A stretch of 7,803 nucleotides of DNA, from positions 1 to 7,803 of the forward strand of contig JAITAR010000024.1 of assembly GCA_031284025.1 (NCBI GenBank), in the 5' to 3' direction. Under the pieces are notes generated by a model. That model searched no databases. It was not told the DNA's origin and was given only the letters and a program-made list of their open reading frames with translations. Source of the DNA: Rickettsiales bacterium (lineage in GTDB: Bacteria > Pseudomonadota > Alphaproteobacteria > Rickettsiales > UBA1997). A program made the position numbers and the translations under genes. Numbering within the stretch: the stretch's first letter is position 1; each line of letters opens with the position of its first letter. This document shows positions 1-5,862 of the stretch, one piece after another.

Positions 1-824
1 TGGGTTTTGGTAGCTACGCTACGCTGCCAATCCTAATTGCTGCTAAACTAAAGGGTATAAAATTTTGTCTACATGAGCAGAATTCCCATATAGGCGATGT
101 AAATAAATTTTTTCTAAAATATGCAAAGTGTCTGTTTACATCATTTCAGGAGATGTATGGCATTAAAATAAATTACAGTGATAAAATATGTTTTACTGGC
201 AGTCCAGTTAGAGAAACTATTAGAAAATTATCCGCGGTGTCCGAATATAGATACCCAGAAAATAGTGAGAAATTTAATATTTTGATCACCGGCGGAAGTG
301 GTGGCGCTAGTTTTTTCAGTAGAAAATTCATAGAGGTTTTTGCCCTTCTGAAGGAGAAGACCAGGTCAAAAATAAGCATTTTTCACCAGGTTAAGCAGGA
401 AGAGGAACTAAATATGGTCAAAGACTTCTATAACCTGAGATCTATAGAAAATGAGGTCAAATTGTTTTTTGATGACATGCCCCAAATTATACTGAAGAGC
501 CACCTGGTGATTGCCCGATCGGGAATGGGAACTGCTAGCGAACTGGCAGCAATAGGTAGACCGGTGATATTTGTGCCGTCGCCGAATGTAAAAAATAACC
601 ATCAGTTGAGCAACGCCAACTTCTTCAAAAGGAATAGAGCCTGTTTGGTTTTAGAAGAGGACTATTTTATTCCCACGGACTTTGCTATTAAATTAGAATC
701 CCTAATACAGGATAGAGAAAAACTCGGTAATTTGGCCATGAATATAAAAAAACTAGCCGCTATTGACGCCGAGGAAAAAATTGTAGAATATCTGAACGAG
801 TTTCTACAGCATGAGACAGATTAG
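1..824 (+). CDS. murG: MurG, UDP-GlcNAc:lipid I N-acetylglucosaminyltransferase (3' part, 5' end outside window)
   Basis: MurG transfers GlcNAc from UDP-GlcNAc to lipid I at the inner face of the cytoplasmic membrane, making lipid II for peptidoglycan. The frame is already open at base 3. It begins with GFGSYATLPILIAAKLKGI and then HEQNSHIGDVN, matching the MurG N-domain motifs 'GFGGY...P...AA' and 'HEQN..PG..N'. TGSPVR (about 196-213) closes the N-domain. The C-domain opens with ITGGSGGA (about 285-308). The donor-binding part follows, with FFDDMP, then ARSGMGTASELAAIGRP and the NNHQ motif near 595-606, corresponding to 'SRSGA.T..EL...G.P' and 'DHQ..NA' of the family. An ATG at 153 lies inside the domain and is not the true start. 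The gene ends at a TAG (822-824). The first residues are missing only because of the window edge. A small ORF overlaps its last 14 bases. Family assignment is confident. Confidence 0.96.
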   Translation, partial: GFGSYATLPILIAAKLKGIKFCLHEQNSHIGDVNKFFLKYAKCLFTSFQEMYGIKINYSDKICFTGSPVRETIRKLSAVSEYRYPENSEKFNILITGGSGGASFFSRKFIEVFALLKEKTRSKISIFHQVKQEEELNMVKDFYNLRSIENEVKLFFDDMPQIILKSHLVIARSGMGTASELAAIGRPVIFVPSPNVKNNHQLSNANFFKRNRACLVLEEDYFIPTDFAIKLESLIQDREKLGNLAMNIKKLAAIDAEEKIVEYLNEFLQHETD

Positions 825-954
825 ACAAATTTACTCTTCACCACCGATGGGTTGCTTTGTCCCTAGAAAGAAAGAAGGTAGCTGTAGTCTAGTTCTAAAG
901 ATGGGGATGGTAGAGAATCTGAAAAGTGTTTGTGCTAGGACTATTGGAGAGTAG
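811..954 (+). CDS. Possible small basic protein, 47 aa, unrecognised
   Basis: An ATG-initiated 47-codon frame starts inside the last codons of murG (14-bp overlap) and stops with TAG four bases before the merR ATG. It fills the murG-merR gap almost exactly. The product starts MRQIRQIYSSPPMGCF and is rich in Lys/Arg and contains three Cys; I recognise no domain. No convincing Shine-Dalgarno sequence precedes the ATG, so expression would rely on coupling to murG termination. Its favour rests on the tight spacing and on the TAG stop used by most neighbours. Against it stand its short length and the lack of any family match. It may be chance, or the transcript may simply be a spacer. Confidence 0.28.
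   Translation: MRQIRQIYSSPPMGCFVPRKKEGSCSLVLKMGMVENLKSVCARTIGE
946..951 (+). promoter_or_regulatory. Shine-Dalgarno of merR
   Basis: GGAGAG lies six bases before the ATG at 958. This fixes the merR start and is one of the better ribosome binding sites in the window. Confidence 0.7.
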
Positions 955-957
955 AAA

Positions 958-1386
958 ATGGTTTTGCTAATAGATAGAAAAAGGTCTATAGGTCAGGCAT
1001 CCAGAGAAGTTGGTGTGCAGGAGCATGTTCTGAGGTTTTGGGAGACTCAATTTTGTGACTATATAAAACCCATGATAGGCGCTGGGAATAGACGCTATTT
1101 CTACGATCGTGACATAAAAATTTTAAAAACTATAAAGCACTACCTCTACGAAAAAGGTTATACCATAAAAGGACTGCAAAACTTAATAAAAAATGAAACT
1201 CTGCTAGTGGACGATGAGCTATTCATAAAAAAGAACGGCAACACTAGTCAGTCGGAGCGAAATTTTGCTGAGGGTTTTGCTAGTCTGGATAGTATTAATT
1301 CGAATACAAGTCCATCTCTGCGGGATGATCTGAAATCCTTTAAGGTAAAACTTAATAATTTCTACGAAAAATTAAAAAATATCTAG
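958..1386 (+). CDS. MerR-family transcriptional regulator, 142 aa
   Basis: This is a small DNA-binding protein with an N-terminal MerR winged helix-turn-helix (about residues 8-78). The motif SIGQASREVGV is followed by EHVLRFWETQF, then GNRRYFYDRDI and LYEKGYTIKGLQNLI. The order and wording match the conserved alphaproteobacterial MerR protein whose gene often follows ihfA; here it follows murG instead. The remaining 60 or so residues are polar and low in complexity, ending in a charged helix (DDLKSFKVKLNNFYEKLKNI). I see no effector-binding cysteine motif, so the ligand, if any, is unknown. The start at ATG 958 is supported by GGAGAG just upstream. The gene converges on holB and the two coding regions overlap by four bases. 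Family is sure; target genes cannot be read from the sequence. Confidence 0.9.
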   Translation: MVLLIDRKRSIGQASREVGVQEHVLRFWETQFCDYIKPMIGAGNRRYFYDRDIKILKTIKHYLYEKGYTIKGLQNLIKNETLLVDDELFIKKNGNTSQSERNFAEGFASLDSINSNTSPSLRDDLKSFKVKLNNFYEKLKNI

Positions 1387-2426
1387 ATCATTGAGTTTCC
1401 AACTCTTCCCATGGTAGCACTGAGCTTATCCATAAGCACGGTCAGACAGTGTTTTTTGTAAAGATTGTACGAATCTGCATTTCTCAGTATTTCTCTGCTA
1501 AATTCATAGTTTTCTAGAATTACTCTCAAATTGTTTTTATCCATAGAATTCCACAAATCTTCATTGTCTTTTTCGAAAATAATCGGGGATTTTTCACGAC
1601 ATCGGCATATCATATCCTCAAAGAATTTTTCTATAAGAATTCTAAATATTTGAAGCAATTCACCGCCATAGACAGAATCAGCAAATTTTTGAATATTCAC
1701 AAGATTTCCAGAAAATATATTTTTCACCATATCTTTGTACATATTTTTGGCTTCATCGTTAGCCATGGCTAGAGCAAGACCAACGGAACGGTCCGAAAGA
1801 TAATATATGTATTCCACATTAATATCACCACAATTGATACCATTGGCAGAACAGGCACTTTGAAACGCCATTTTCCATTCGTCCAGCTCCAGATCGGCTA
1901 CATTAATTAGATTGCACCTTGATAGAACTGTACTCAATACCTTTCGTTGTCGATGGCAGATGAGAAAGAAATAGGTATTTGCTGGAGGTTCCTCCAGTAC
2001 TTTTAGCAGAGCATTCTGACCGTTGACAGTCACCATGTCTATGGAATCTACAATCACAACTTTATTTTTTGATATCGATTGGGTTAGTTTTATTTTCTCT
2101 AGAACTCTTCTAACTTGACCTATGCCTATCTCTTCTTTCTTTAGAACACTTTCTCTACCACCATCGTCAATGGTATTCACATCTAGCATAATCAGATCCG
2201 TATGGCCACCGCTTTTGATTAGACCATCGACTTCCTCTGCAGCTGACTCGGACGCCTCCTGACCATCGTGTTTTACACCCAGGATTAGTCCCGCCACTTT
2301 ATGGGCGAAACTATTTTTTCCAATTCCTCGAGTACCGTCCAGCAAATTGCAGTAGTGGAGACGATTATTCTTAAAGTCACGGAAAATTCTACTGTATATT
2401 TGATCAAATCCATATAATTTAGCCAC
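1383..2426 (-). CDS. holB: DNA polymerase III subunit delta' (HolB)
   Basis: Delta' is part of the clamp-loader complex that places the beta sliding clamp on primed DNA during replication. The 347-aa product has the AAA+ layout of the family. A Walker A-like loop GTRGIGKN lies at residues 31-38, with Asn where Thr/Ser is usual, in line with delta' often being a poor or non-ATPase subunit. HTDLIML at 75-81 matches the family 'HPDL..L'. Walker B VVIVD is at 123-127, then NALLKVLEEPP at 138-148 and the sensor/SRC motif at 169-171. The C-terminal third is divergent and helical. The start codon is GTG (2424-2426), because an in-frame TAG lies three codons upstream; a weak AGAG precedes it. It follows the Nudix-like gene by six bases, so the two are surely cotranscribed. 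Its TAG stop shares the palindrome CTAG with merR's stop. Confidence 0.92.
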   Translation of the reverse strand: MAKLYGFDQIYSRIFRDFKNNRLHYCNLLDGTRGIGKNSFAHKVAGLILGVKHDGQEASESAAEEVDGLIKSGGHTDLIMLDVNTIDDGGRESVLKKEEIGIGQVRRVLEKIKLTQSISKNKVVIVDSIDMVTVNGQNALLKVLEEPPANTYFFLICHRQRKVLSTVLSRCNLINVADLELDEWKMAFQSACSANGINCGDINVEYIYYLSDRSVGLALAMANDEAKNMYKDMVKNIFSGNLVNIQKFADSVYGGELLQIFRILIEKFFEDMICRCREKSPIIFEKDNEDLWNSMDKNNLRVILENYEFSREILRNADSYNLYKKHCLTVLMDKLSATMGRVGNSMI

Positions 2427-2432
2427 TGCGCT

Positions 2433-3245
2433 CTATTCTATTTTAGTATTTAAATATTTGTAATTATGAAAAATGTTTTTTATATAAAATTTAAAAGCAC
2501 TTCTAGTTTCACGACTAAAATTCGAACTTTTAATAGCTTCTCCTATGTCATCCTCTCTGTCCCTAATAAAATCTATCGGACCGATGTCCCTTGGCACTAC
2601 ACCGTTCCTAATGTTGTCGCCGTAAATTTCCTCAACCTCTCGACTGTACAAAGTGGTACTATGTCTTACAACCAGAAAACACCGGTCAGACTTAAATATT
2701 CCGAGCAATTTAGCGTCAAATAGATATAAATTGCCAATTTTGCCAGTTATTTCCCTCAGAAAATAGTTTACAAAATCAATCTTTTCGGCTACAACATCTC
2801 CACTGTCAGGCAAACCACAGATTACATTAAGTTGTCCCTTCTCCGTTCTATTGATAATGATCTTCTTATCTTTGGTTACTACTATGTCTATGGTAGAAAT
2901 TGGAACTATAAAAAAGTTTTCTTTAGCTATGTACTCTCTATATTCCGGCTCCAGAGTAGCTAAATACGTTTTGTAGCTATCCTTTTCAAAATTTATAAAA
3001 ATTTTACCTCCGTAGAAATCAAAAGCTGTAAGTCCAAGAATTCCCCTATCAACTAGCTCCTTAGCCTTTCCCTGCTTACTTTCAAAGTTGTGGTCTATAA
3101 ATTTCCTTGCCTCGTCGCTTATAAAGCGATATTCATTCACGTACTCCGTTTCTATATTTTCGGTATCAATCATATCCTCAAAGAGGACTATATCTCTATC
3201 AATGCCGGCCAATATTATATTTTTCAGATTTTTTTTACTAATCAT
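2433..3245 (-). CDS. Uncharacterised protein with a degenerate Nudix-like segment, 270 aa
   Basis: I do not recognise this protein as a whole. Residues about 114-195 resemble a Nudix hydrolase fold. A strand-turn-strand (DIVVTKDKKIIINR) is followed by GLPDSGD, in the place of the usual 'lPgG.ve', and then by LREITGKIGN, which resembles 'RE..EE.G' of the Nudix box. The paired acidic metal ligands of that box are Gly-Lys here and the upstream Glu does not align, so hydrolase activity is doubtful. The first 110 residues and the last 70 or so match nothing I know; no signal peptide or membrane helix is visible. The ATG start overlaps the secB stop as ATGA, with AAGGA about 12 bases upstream, so translation is probably coupled to secB. 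holB follows after six bases and in the same frame. The operon position suggests a housekeeping role; the Nudix link is inference. Confidence 0.8.
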   Translation of the reverse strand: MISKKNLKNIILAGIDRDIVLFEDMIDTENIETEYVNEYRFISDEARKFIDHNFESKQGKAKELVDRGILGLTAFDFYGGKIFINFEKDSYKTYLATLEPEYREYIAKENFFIVPISTIDIVVTKDKKIIINRTEKGQLNVICGLPDSGDVVAEKIDFVNYFLREITGKIGNLYLFDAKLLGIFKSDRCFLVVRHSTTLYSREVEEIYGDNIRNGVVPRDIGPIDFIRDREDDIGEAIKSSNFSRETRSAFKFYIKNIFHNYKYLNTKIE

Positions 3246-3682
3246 TTTTTTAAAGTATCCTTTTTAGAATTATACAGTTCCTCAAAATCAATTATATCAA
3301 GCATCAGAGGAGAAAAGTTAGCATCTCTAGCAGAATCATAGATAATCCTTCTAGCGAAAGGATATATCATCGTAGGACAATCGATAAATAAATTCTCCTG
3401 CACTATACTATCTGAAACGTTTTTTATCGAAAAAATTCCAGCATATATCAGTTCTATGACGAATAGCGTAGCATCTGCATTTTTTGCGGTAACATTCAAC
3501 GCCAGCTCCACTTCAAATAATTCGTTCTGAAGCTTCCCAGCATTTATATCTACAGATACCTCCATATTAGGCTTCAAATTTTTAAGTGCATAAACCTCTG
3601 GCGCCTTCGGATTTTCGAAAGAAAAATCCTTGACGTACTGCGTATTTAGCACTATTTCGGCGCCAGTTCTTTTACTAATCAT
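3242..3682 (-). CDS. secB: SecB protein-export chaperone, 146 aa
   Basis: SecB is a cytosolic tetrameric chaperone that keeps preproteins unfolded and delivers them to SecA at the Sec translocon. The protein is close to full family length (E. coli about 155 aa). It carries the diagnostic series QYVKDFSFENPKAP (15-28), VDINAG (44-49), VELALNVTAK (58-67) and LFVIELIYAGIFSIKN (73-88). CPTMIYPFARRIIYDSARD (102-120) and FSPLMLDIIDFEELY (123-137) follow; these strands and helices form the peptide groove and the SecA contact. No clear Shine-Dalgarno precedes ATG 3680-3682, but conservation begins at residue 15 and no better start is available. It leads a three-gene minus-strand cluster (secB, Nudix-like gene, holB). 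Its stop codon sits directly after a seven-A run that could act as a slippery site. Confidence 0.96.
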   Translation of the reverse strand: MISKRTGAEIVLNTQYVKDFSFENPKAPEVYALKNLKPNMEVSVDINAGKLQNELFEVELALNVTAKNADATLFVIELIYAGIFSIKNVSDSIVQENLFIDCPTMIYPFARRIIYDSARDANFSPLMLDIIDFEELYNSKKDTLKK

Positions 3683-4044
3683 AGTTTTCAGCTAAAGCTA
3701 TAATTTTGAGTATGTTAAAATCTCTTCTTTTAATTATCAATCCCCTGTTAGGGAGGCTAGATTGTATCCCATTTTTCGCCATGGCTACAAAATAACCATT
3801 TACAATTACCGAGAGGTATGTTAATAATCCGACCACATTTTTAATCCTGGTTCAGAACAACTTTAGAAATGATTTTTCTAAAGTTGTCCAATGGTGACGT
3901 GTAGAAGTTGTATCTCCCATGGTTGAATCTAGACTCAATTTCTTTCGAATTTGTTTGGGCTAGAAAAGAGCTAGCGGTTACCTGGCAGGAAAATGTATAC
4001 TTCATTTAGTATCTAAGCGTAGCCTAACTCATGCCCAGTAAATT
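3683..4044. other. Intergenic region between gpt and secB, 362 bp
   Basis: Both flanking genes run on the minus strand, and this gap is long enough for secB to have its own promoter, though no hexamer pair is convincing. It holds a perfect 13-bp stem-loop (3857-3887), listed separately. A 35-codon minus-strand frame (3675-3782, product starting MAKNGIQSSLPNRG) runs into the first codons of secB and ends TAG, but lacks a ribosome binding site. A shorter 22-codon minus-strand frame crosses the stem-loop. I found no tRNA-like T-loop and no recognisable gene remnant. Confidence 0.5.
3857..3887. repeat. Perfect 13-bp inverted repeat with 5-nt loop
   Basis: ACAACTTTAGAAA (3857-3869) and its exact reverse complement TTTCTAAAGTTGT (3875-3887) flank the loop TGATT. 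No T-tract follows on either strand, so it is not a standard rho-independent terminator. It lies between gpt and secB and could separate the two transcription units, bind a protein or be a dispersed palindromic element. Confidence 0.8.
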
Positions 4045-4491
4045 CTAATTGGCAGACGGCCTTGGTTCCCAGGGTAGGATAATCCACCTATTTATCTCAT
4101 CGACAAAAATGTCTGCCATAGCACGACCATCTTTTTTGACGTAGGGAGCAGCCACAAAAGCTTTGGGGTATAATTTTCTTACGTTGGCGATAGTATTCCC
4201 CGTATCCACTATGTCGTCTATTACTAGTATGTCTGATCCATCTCCAACAAAATTACTTTCCTTTCTGACAATTAGATTTCCCTGTTTGTGATCCTCACTA
4301 TAACTTTCCATACATATCACATCTATTAGCCTTATGTTGAGAATTGACGTTATAATTCCCGATGGAATGAGCCCGCCTCTAGCTATTGTTATTACTTTTT
4401 TAAAATCTGACGCTGTGTCCTTTAACATGGCCGCTAGATATTCGCAATCTTTGTGAAACCTTTCCCAAGATATAATCTCAAATTCTGACAT
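4045..4491 (-). CDS. gpt: Xanthine-guanine phosphoribosyltransferase, 148 aa
   Basis: This type I phosphoribosyltransferase joins guanine or xanthine (and weakly hypoxanthine) to PRPP, giving the nucleotide plus pyrophosphate in purine salvage. The PRPP-binding loop is clear as VIDDIVDTGNTI at residues 90-101. ARGGLIPSG at 37-45 is the pyrophosphate loop. YPKA (108-111) and the C-terminal WIILPWE (136-142) match the E. coli Gpt pattern, where aromatic residues stack on the purine; length is also nearly the same (152 aa in E. coli). The start ATG at 4489-4491 is preceded by TTAGG at modest strength. It lies 90 bp downstream of the Xre gene on the same strand, with an AT-rich leader holding TATAAA about 30 bases upstream but no good -35 partner. 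Gpt-type specificity is favoured over hypoxanthine phosphoribosyltransferase on motif wording; substrate preference is inference. Confidence 0.88.
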   Translation of the reverse strand: MSEFEIISWERFHKDCEYLAAMLKDTASDFKKVITIARGGLIPSGIITSILNIRLIDVICMESYSEDHKQGNLIVRKESNFVGDGSDILVIDDIVDTGNTIANVRKLYPKAFVAAPYVKKDGRAMADIFVDEINRWIILPWEPRPSAN

Positions 4492-4581
4492 TTTATAACC
4501 TAATAATTAATAATAATAAAATTTATACGAAAAATTAGAACAGACGTAGAGCTATGTTGTTCCCAATGATCCAGAGGGATC

Positions 4582-5022
4582 TCAAGAATTGTCTTTTCTG
4601 TCATTGTTTTTCAAGCCAAGTGAATCAACTAAATTCAGAATAATATCTCTCACTTTTTTATCTTTTATTCTTTGAAAACTTTTAATAAGATTTATTATTT
4701 CTTTGTCTGATATATGATTTTTATCATTTGTGCTAAAATAATTATTTTTATCTTCTGCGTTATTTTCAGTTGTTTCCGCATCTTTGAATGAATCTACGAT
4801 GTTATATTCTTCATTGAGAAAATAGTCTATTGAAATTCTTAGAATTTTTGAGATTTCTTTTAATTTGGATATACTAATTTTATTTATTCCTTTCTCATAT
4901 TTCTGTATTTGCTGGAACGTCACACCTATCATATTGCCGAGATTGCTCTGAGTTATTCCCAAATAATTTCTTCTTAACTTTAGTTTTAATCCAATTCGCC
5001 TATCTATCGAATTTGTAGTCAT
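4582..5022 (-). CDS. Xre/Cro-type HTH transcriptional regulator, 146 aa
   Basis: This is a small regulator with an N-terminal Xre helix-turn-helix (about residues 8-68). The sequence RRIGLKLKLRRNYLGITQ is followed by LGNMIGVTFQQIQKYEKG, INKISISKLKEISKIL and DYFL. This wording is shared by a conserved alphaproteobacterial group that includes the Ehrlichia regulator EcxR. A polar, Asn/Asp-rich linker (75-104) leads to a conserved C-terminal helix pair (DKEIINLIKSFQRIKDKKVRDIILNLVDSL), matching the 'L...Y..I.d..vR..i..LvkaL' tail of the group. I chose ATG 5020-5022 because a strong AAGGGGG sits just before it. A longer frame from GTG 5082 adds 20 hydrophobic residues and runs through likely operator DNA. 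The upstream ATAGGT repeats suggest autoregulation. It stands alone, 90 bp before gpt; target genes are unknown. Confidence 0.9.
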   Translation of the reverse strand: MTTNSIDRRIGLKLKLRRNYLGITQSNLGNMIGVTFQQIQKYEKGINKISISKLKEISKILRISIDYFLNEEYNIVDSFKDAETTENNAEDKNNYFSTNDKNHISDKEIINLIKSFQRIKDKKVRDIILNLVDSLGLKNNDRKDNS

Positions 5023-5026
5023 TTTG

Positions 5027-5033
5027 CCCCCTT
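5027..5033 (-). promoter_or_regulatory. Strong Shine-Dalgarno that sets the Xre start
   Basis: On the minus strand AAGGGGG sits about four bases before ATG 5020-5022. It is the strongest ribosome binding site in the window and argues against the GTG start 60 bases upstream. Confidence 0.65.
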
Positions 5034-5048
5034 CTAATAACCAAATAA

Positions 5049-5095
5049 CGATAGGTGTAACTAGCTCTGTAAAAAACAACACCTATTACCTATCG
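5049..5095. promoter_or_regulatory. ATAGGT repeat cluster, possible operator of the Xre gene
   Basis: CGATAGGTGT (5049-5058) is mirrored by ACACCTAT (5079-5086) and again by ACCTATCG (5088-5095). This gives one copy of ATAGGT facing two tandem copies on the other strand, each arm eight bases. The cluster is 27-73 bases upstream of the Xre start. A weak minus-strand promoter candidate (TTGTGT, 17 bases, TATGGC) would end just outside it, so a bound repressor could block transcription. Xre-type proteins commonly bind such dyads and regulate themselves; the link here is inference. Confidence 0.45.
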
Positions 5096-5349
5096 AAACT
5101 TTACGCCATATAGCCACGATGTGATTTACACAAATGAATAGATATATAACTATTTTTATTTGTCTACACTGTGCGTAAAAAAGCATTAAACATAAGTTTT
5201 ATGATAGAATTATTATTTTTAATGCCGTGTTTTTTGTATTAACTATACTTTTATCTTAAATATTTAATGAAATTAGGAATATATTGCTTATAAATAAATC
5301 ATAGACTGTCCATTTTCATAGAATACAGGATTCACGTTGCTTTCAGCTG

Positions 5350-5378
5350 TTGCTTTTAGTAGAATAAGCTTGTAGAAT
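5350..5378 (+). promoter_or_regulatory. Candidate sigma-70 promoter for the phzF-like gene
   Basis: TTGCTT (5350-5355), a 17-base spacer and TAGAAT (5373-5378) form a reasonable sigma-70-like pair. It lies about 100 bases before the ATG at 5479 and points toward it. The -10 matches consensus at five of six positions and the -35 at three. The resulting leader would contain the 7-bp hairpin 5412-5441. Confidence 0.35.
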
Positions 5379-5478
5379 GAAACCTAGTTATTAACTATTC
5401 CTCTTGGAAAGGATACACGCTAAGTAGTTACGATGTGTATCATTTGTATTTACTAGTGGATCTGTTTGCTTTTGAAAA

Positions 5479-5853
5479 ATGATAAATTACAAATCTACTG
5501 CTTTCTGTTACAGTAGTCCTGTAGGTGGCAGGTTGGTGGCAGGAAATCCTTCGAGTGTATTTATATTGGAAGAGGGAGAAGAATTTTCTCGCGAAAAAAT
5601 GTCAGCACTTGGTATCAGCGAAAACTATCCCATCAGCTGTTTTGTTAAAAAGGTATCTAACTCTTCCAGAGAGGACTATGATATATTTTTCTATAACCTA
5701 GATGGTTCCCAGGCCTACATGTGTGGAAGTGGTACCATGTCTACGGCCTTTATTTTAAATAAATTATTTAATTTACCCAGAATAAATTTTTACTTTGATA
5801 TTACTCCCTTTAAAGTCGAAATTAATAATAATGTAATTGTGGCAAAGGTATAA
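5479..5853 (+). CDS. PhzF/DapF-like protein, N-terminal part (124 aa)
   Basis: This is the part before the internal TAA. It opens at ATG 5479, directly after an in-frame TGA two codons upstream, so no longer start is possible; the ribosome binding site is weak. It contains the first half of the duplicated alpha/beta fold with MCGSGT at 81-86, and ends just where a PhzF protein crosses into its second half. Alone it would lack one side of the active site, which in this fold lies between the two halves, so it is unlikely to be active unless it pairs with the downstream part. Confidence 0.6.
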   Translation: MINYKSTAFCYSSPVGGRLVAGNPSSVFILEEGEEFSREKMSALGISENYPISCFVKKVSNSSREDYDIFFYNLDGSQAYMCGSGTMSTAFILNKLFNLPRINFYFDITPFKVEINNNVIVAKV

Positions 5854-5862
5854 AATGATAAT

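Larger units (their letters stand above)
5023..5478. other. Divergent control region between the Xre and phzF-like genes, 456 bp
   Basis: This is a very AT-rich stretch with no convincing gene. Besides the ATAGGT cluster and the candidate promoter listed separately, it holds several weaker signals. TGTG-ATTTA-CACA is a short dyad at 5120-5132. GCATTAAA (5183-5190) and TTTAATGC (5218-5225) form 8-bp arms enclosing CATAA-GTT-TTATG, with six T's a few bases further on. GATACAC (5412-5418) pairs with GTGTATC (5435-5441) about 40 bases before the phzF-like ATG. ACGATGTG occurs at both 5116 and 5430. No tRNA-like structure was found. Confidence 0.5.

Noticed and set aside
1609..3184. A 16-base repeat (ATCATATCCTCAAAGA) at 1609-1624 and 3169-3184.
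   Set aside because: Both copies encode Phe-Glu-Asp-Met-Ile inside two unrelated genes with the same codons. No flanking similarity, so chance is the simplest reading.
2466..3341. Plus-strand frames of 83-85 codons opposite the Nudix-like gene and secB.
   Set aside because: They are antisense shadows of well-supported genes and show no family features.
3712..3795. Plus-strand 27-codon hydrophobic frame (MLKSLLLIINPLLG...).
   Set aside because: Very short, no ribosome binding site, and lies in a promoter-like AT-rich gap upstream of secB.
3900..3960. tRNA-like T-loop (GGTTGAATC) in the gpt-secB gap.
   Set aside because: It lacks the invariant C of GTTCGA and no acceptor or anticodon stem pairs around it.
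4568..4581. GATCC-AGAG-GGATC hairpin at the Xre stop as a terminator.
   Set aside because: The stem is only five base pairs and no T-run follows on the minus strand.
5080..5082. GTG start giving a 166-aa Xre protein.
   Set aside because: It adds residues not seen in the family, lies in the putative operator, and lacks a ribosome binding site, while ATG 5020-5022 has a strong one.
5851..5853. TAA as a sense codon in a changed genetic code.
   Set aside because: No other coding region in the window contains an in-frame TAA, so general reassignment is not supported.
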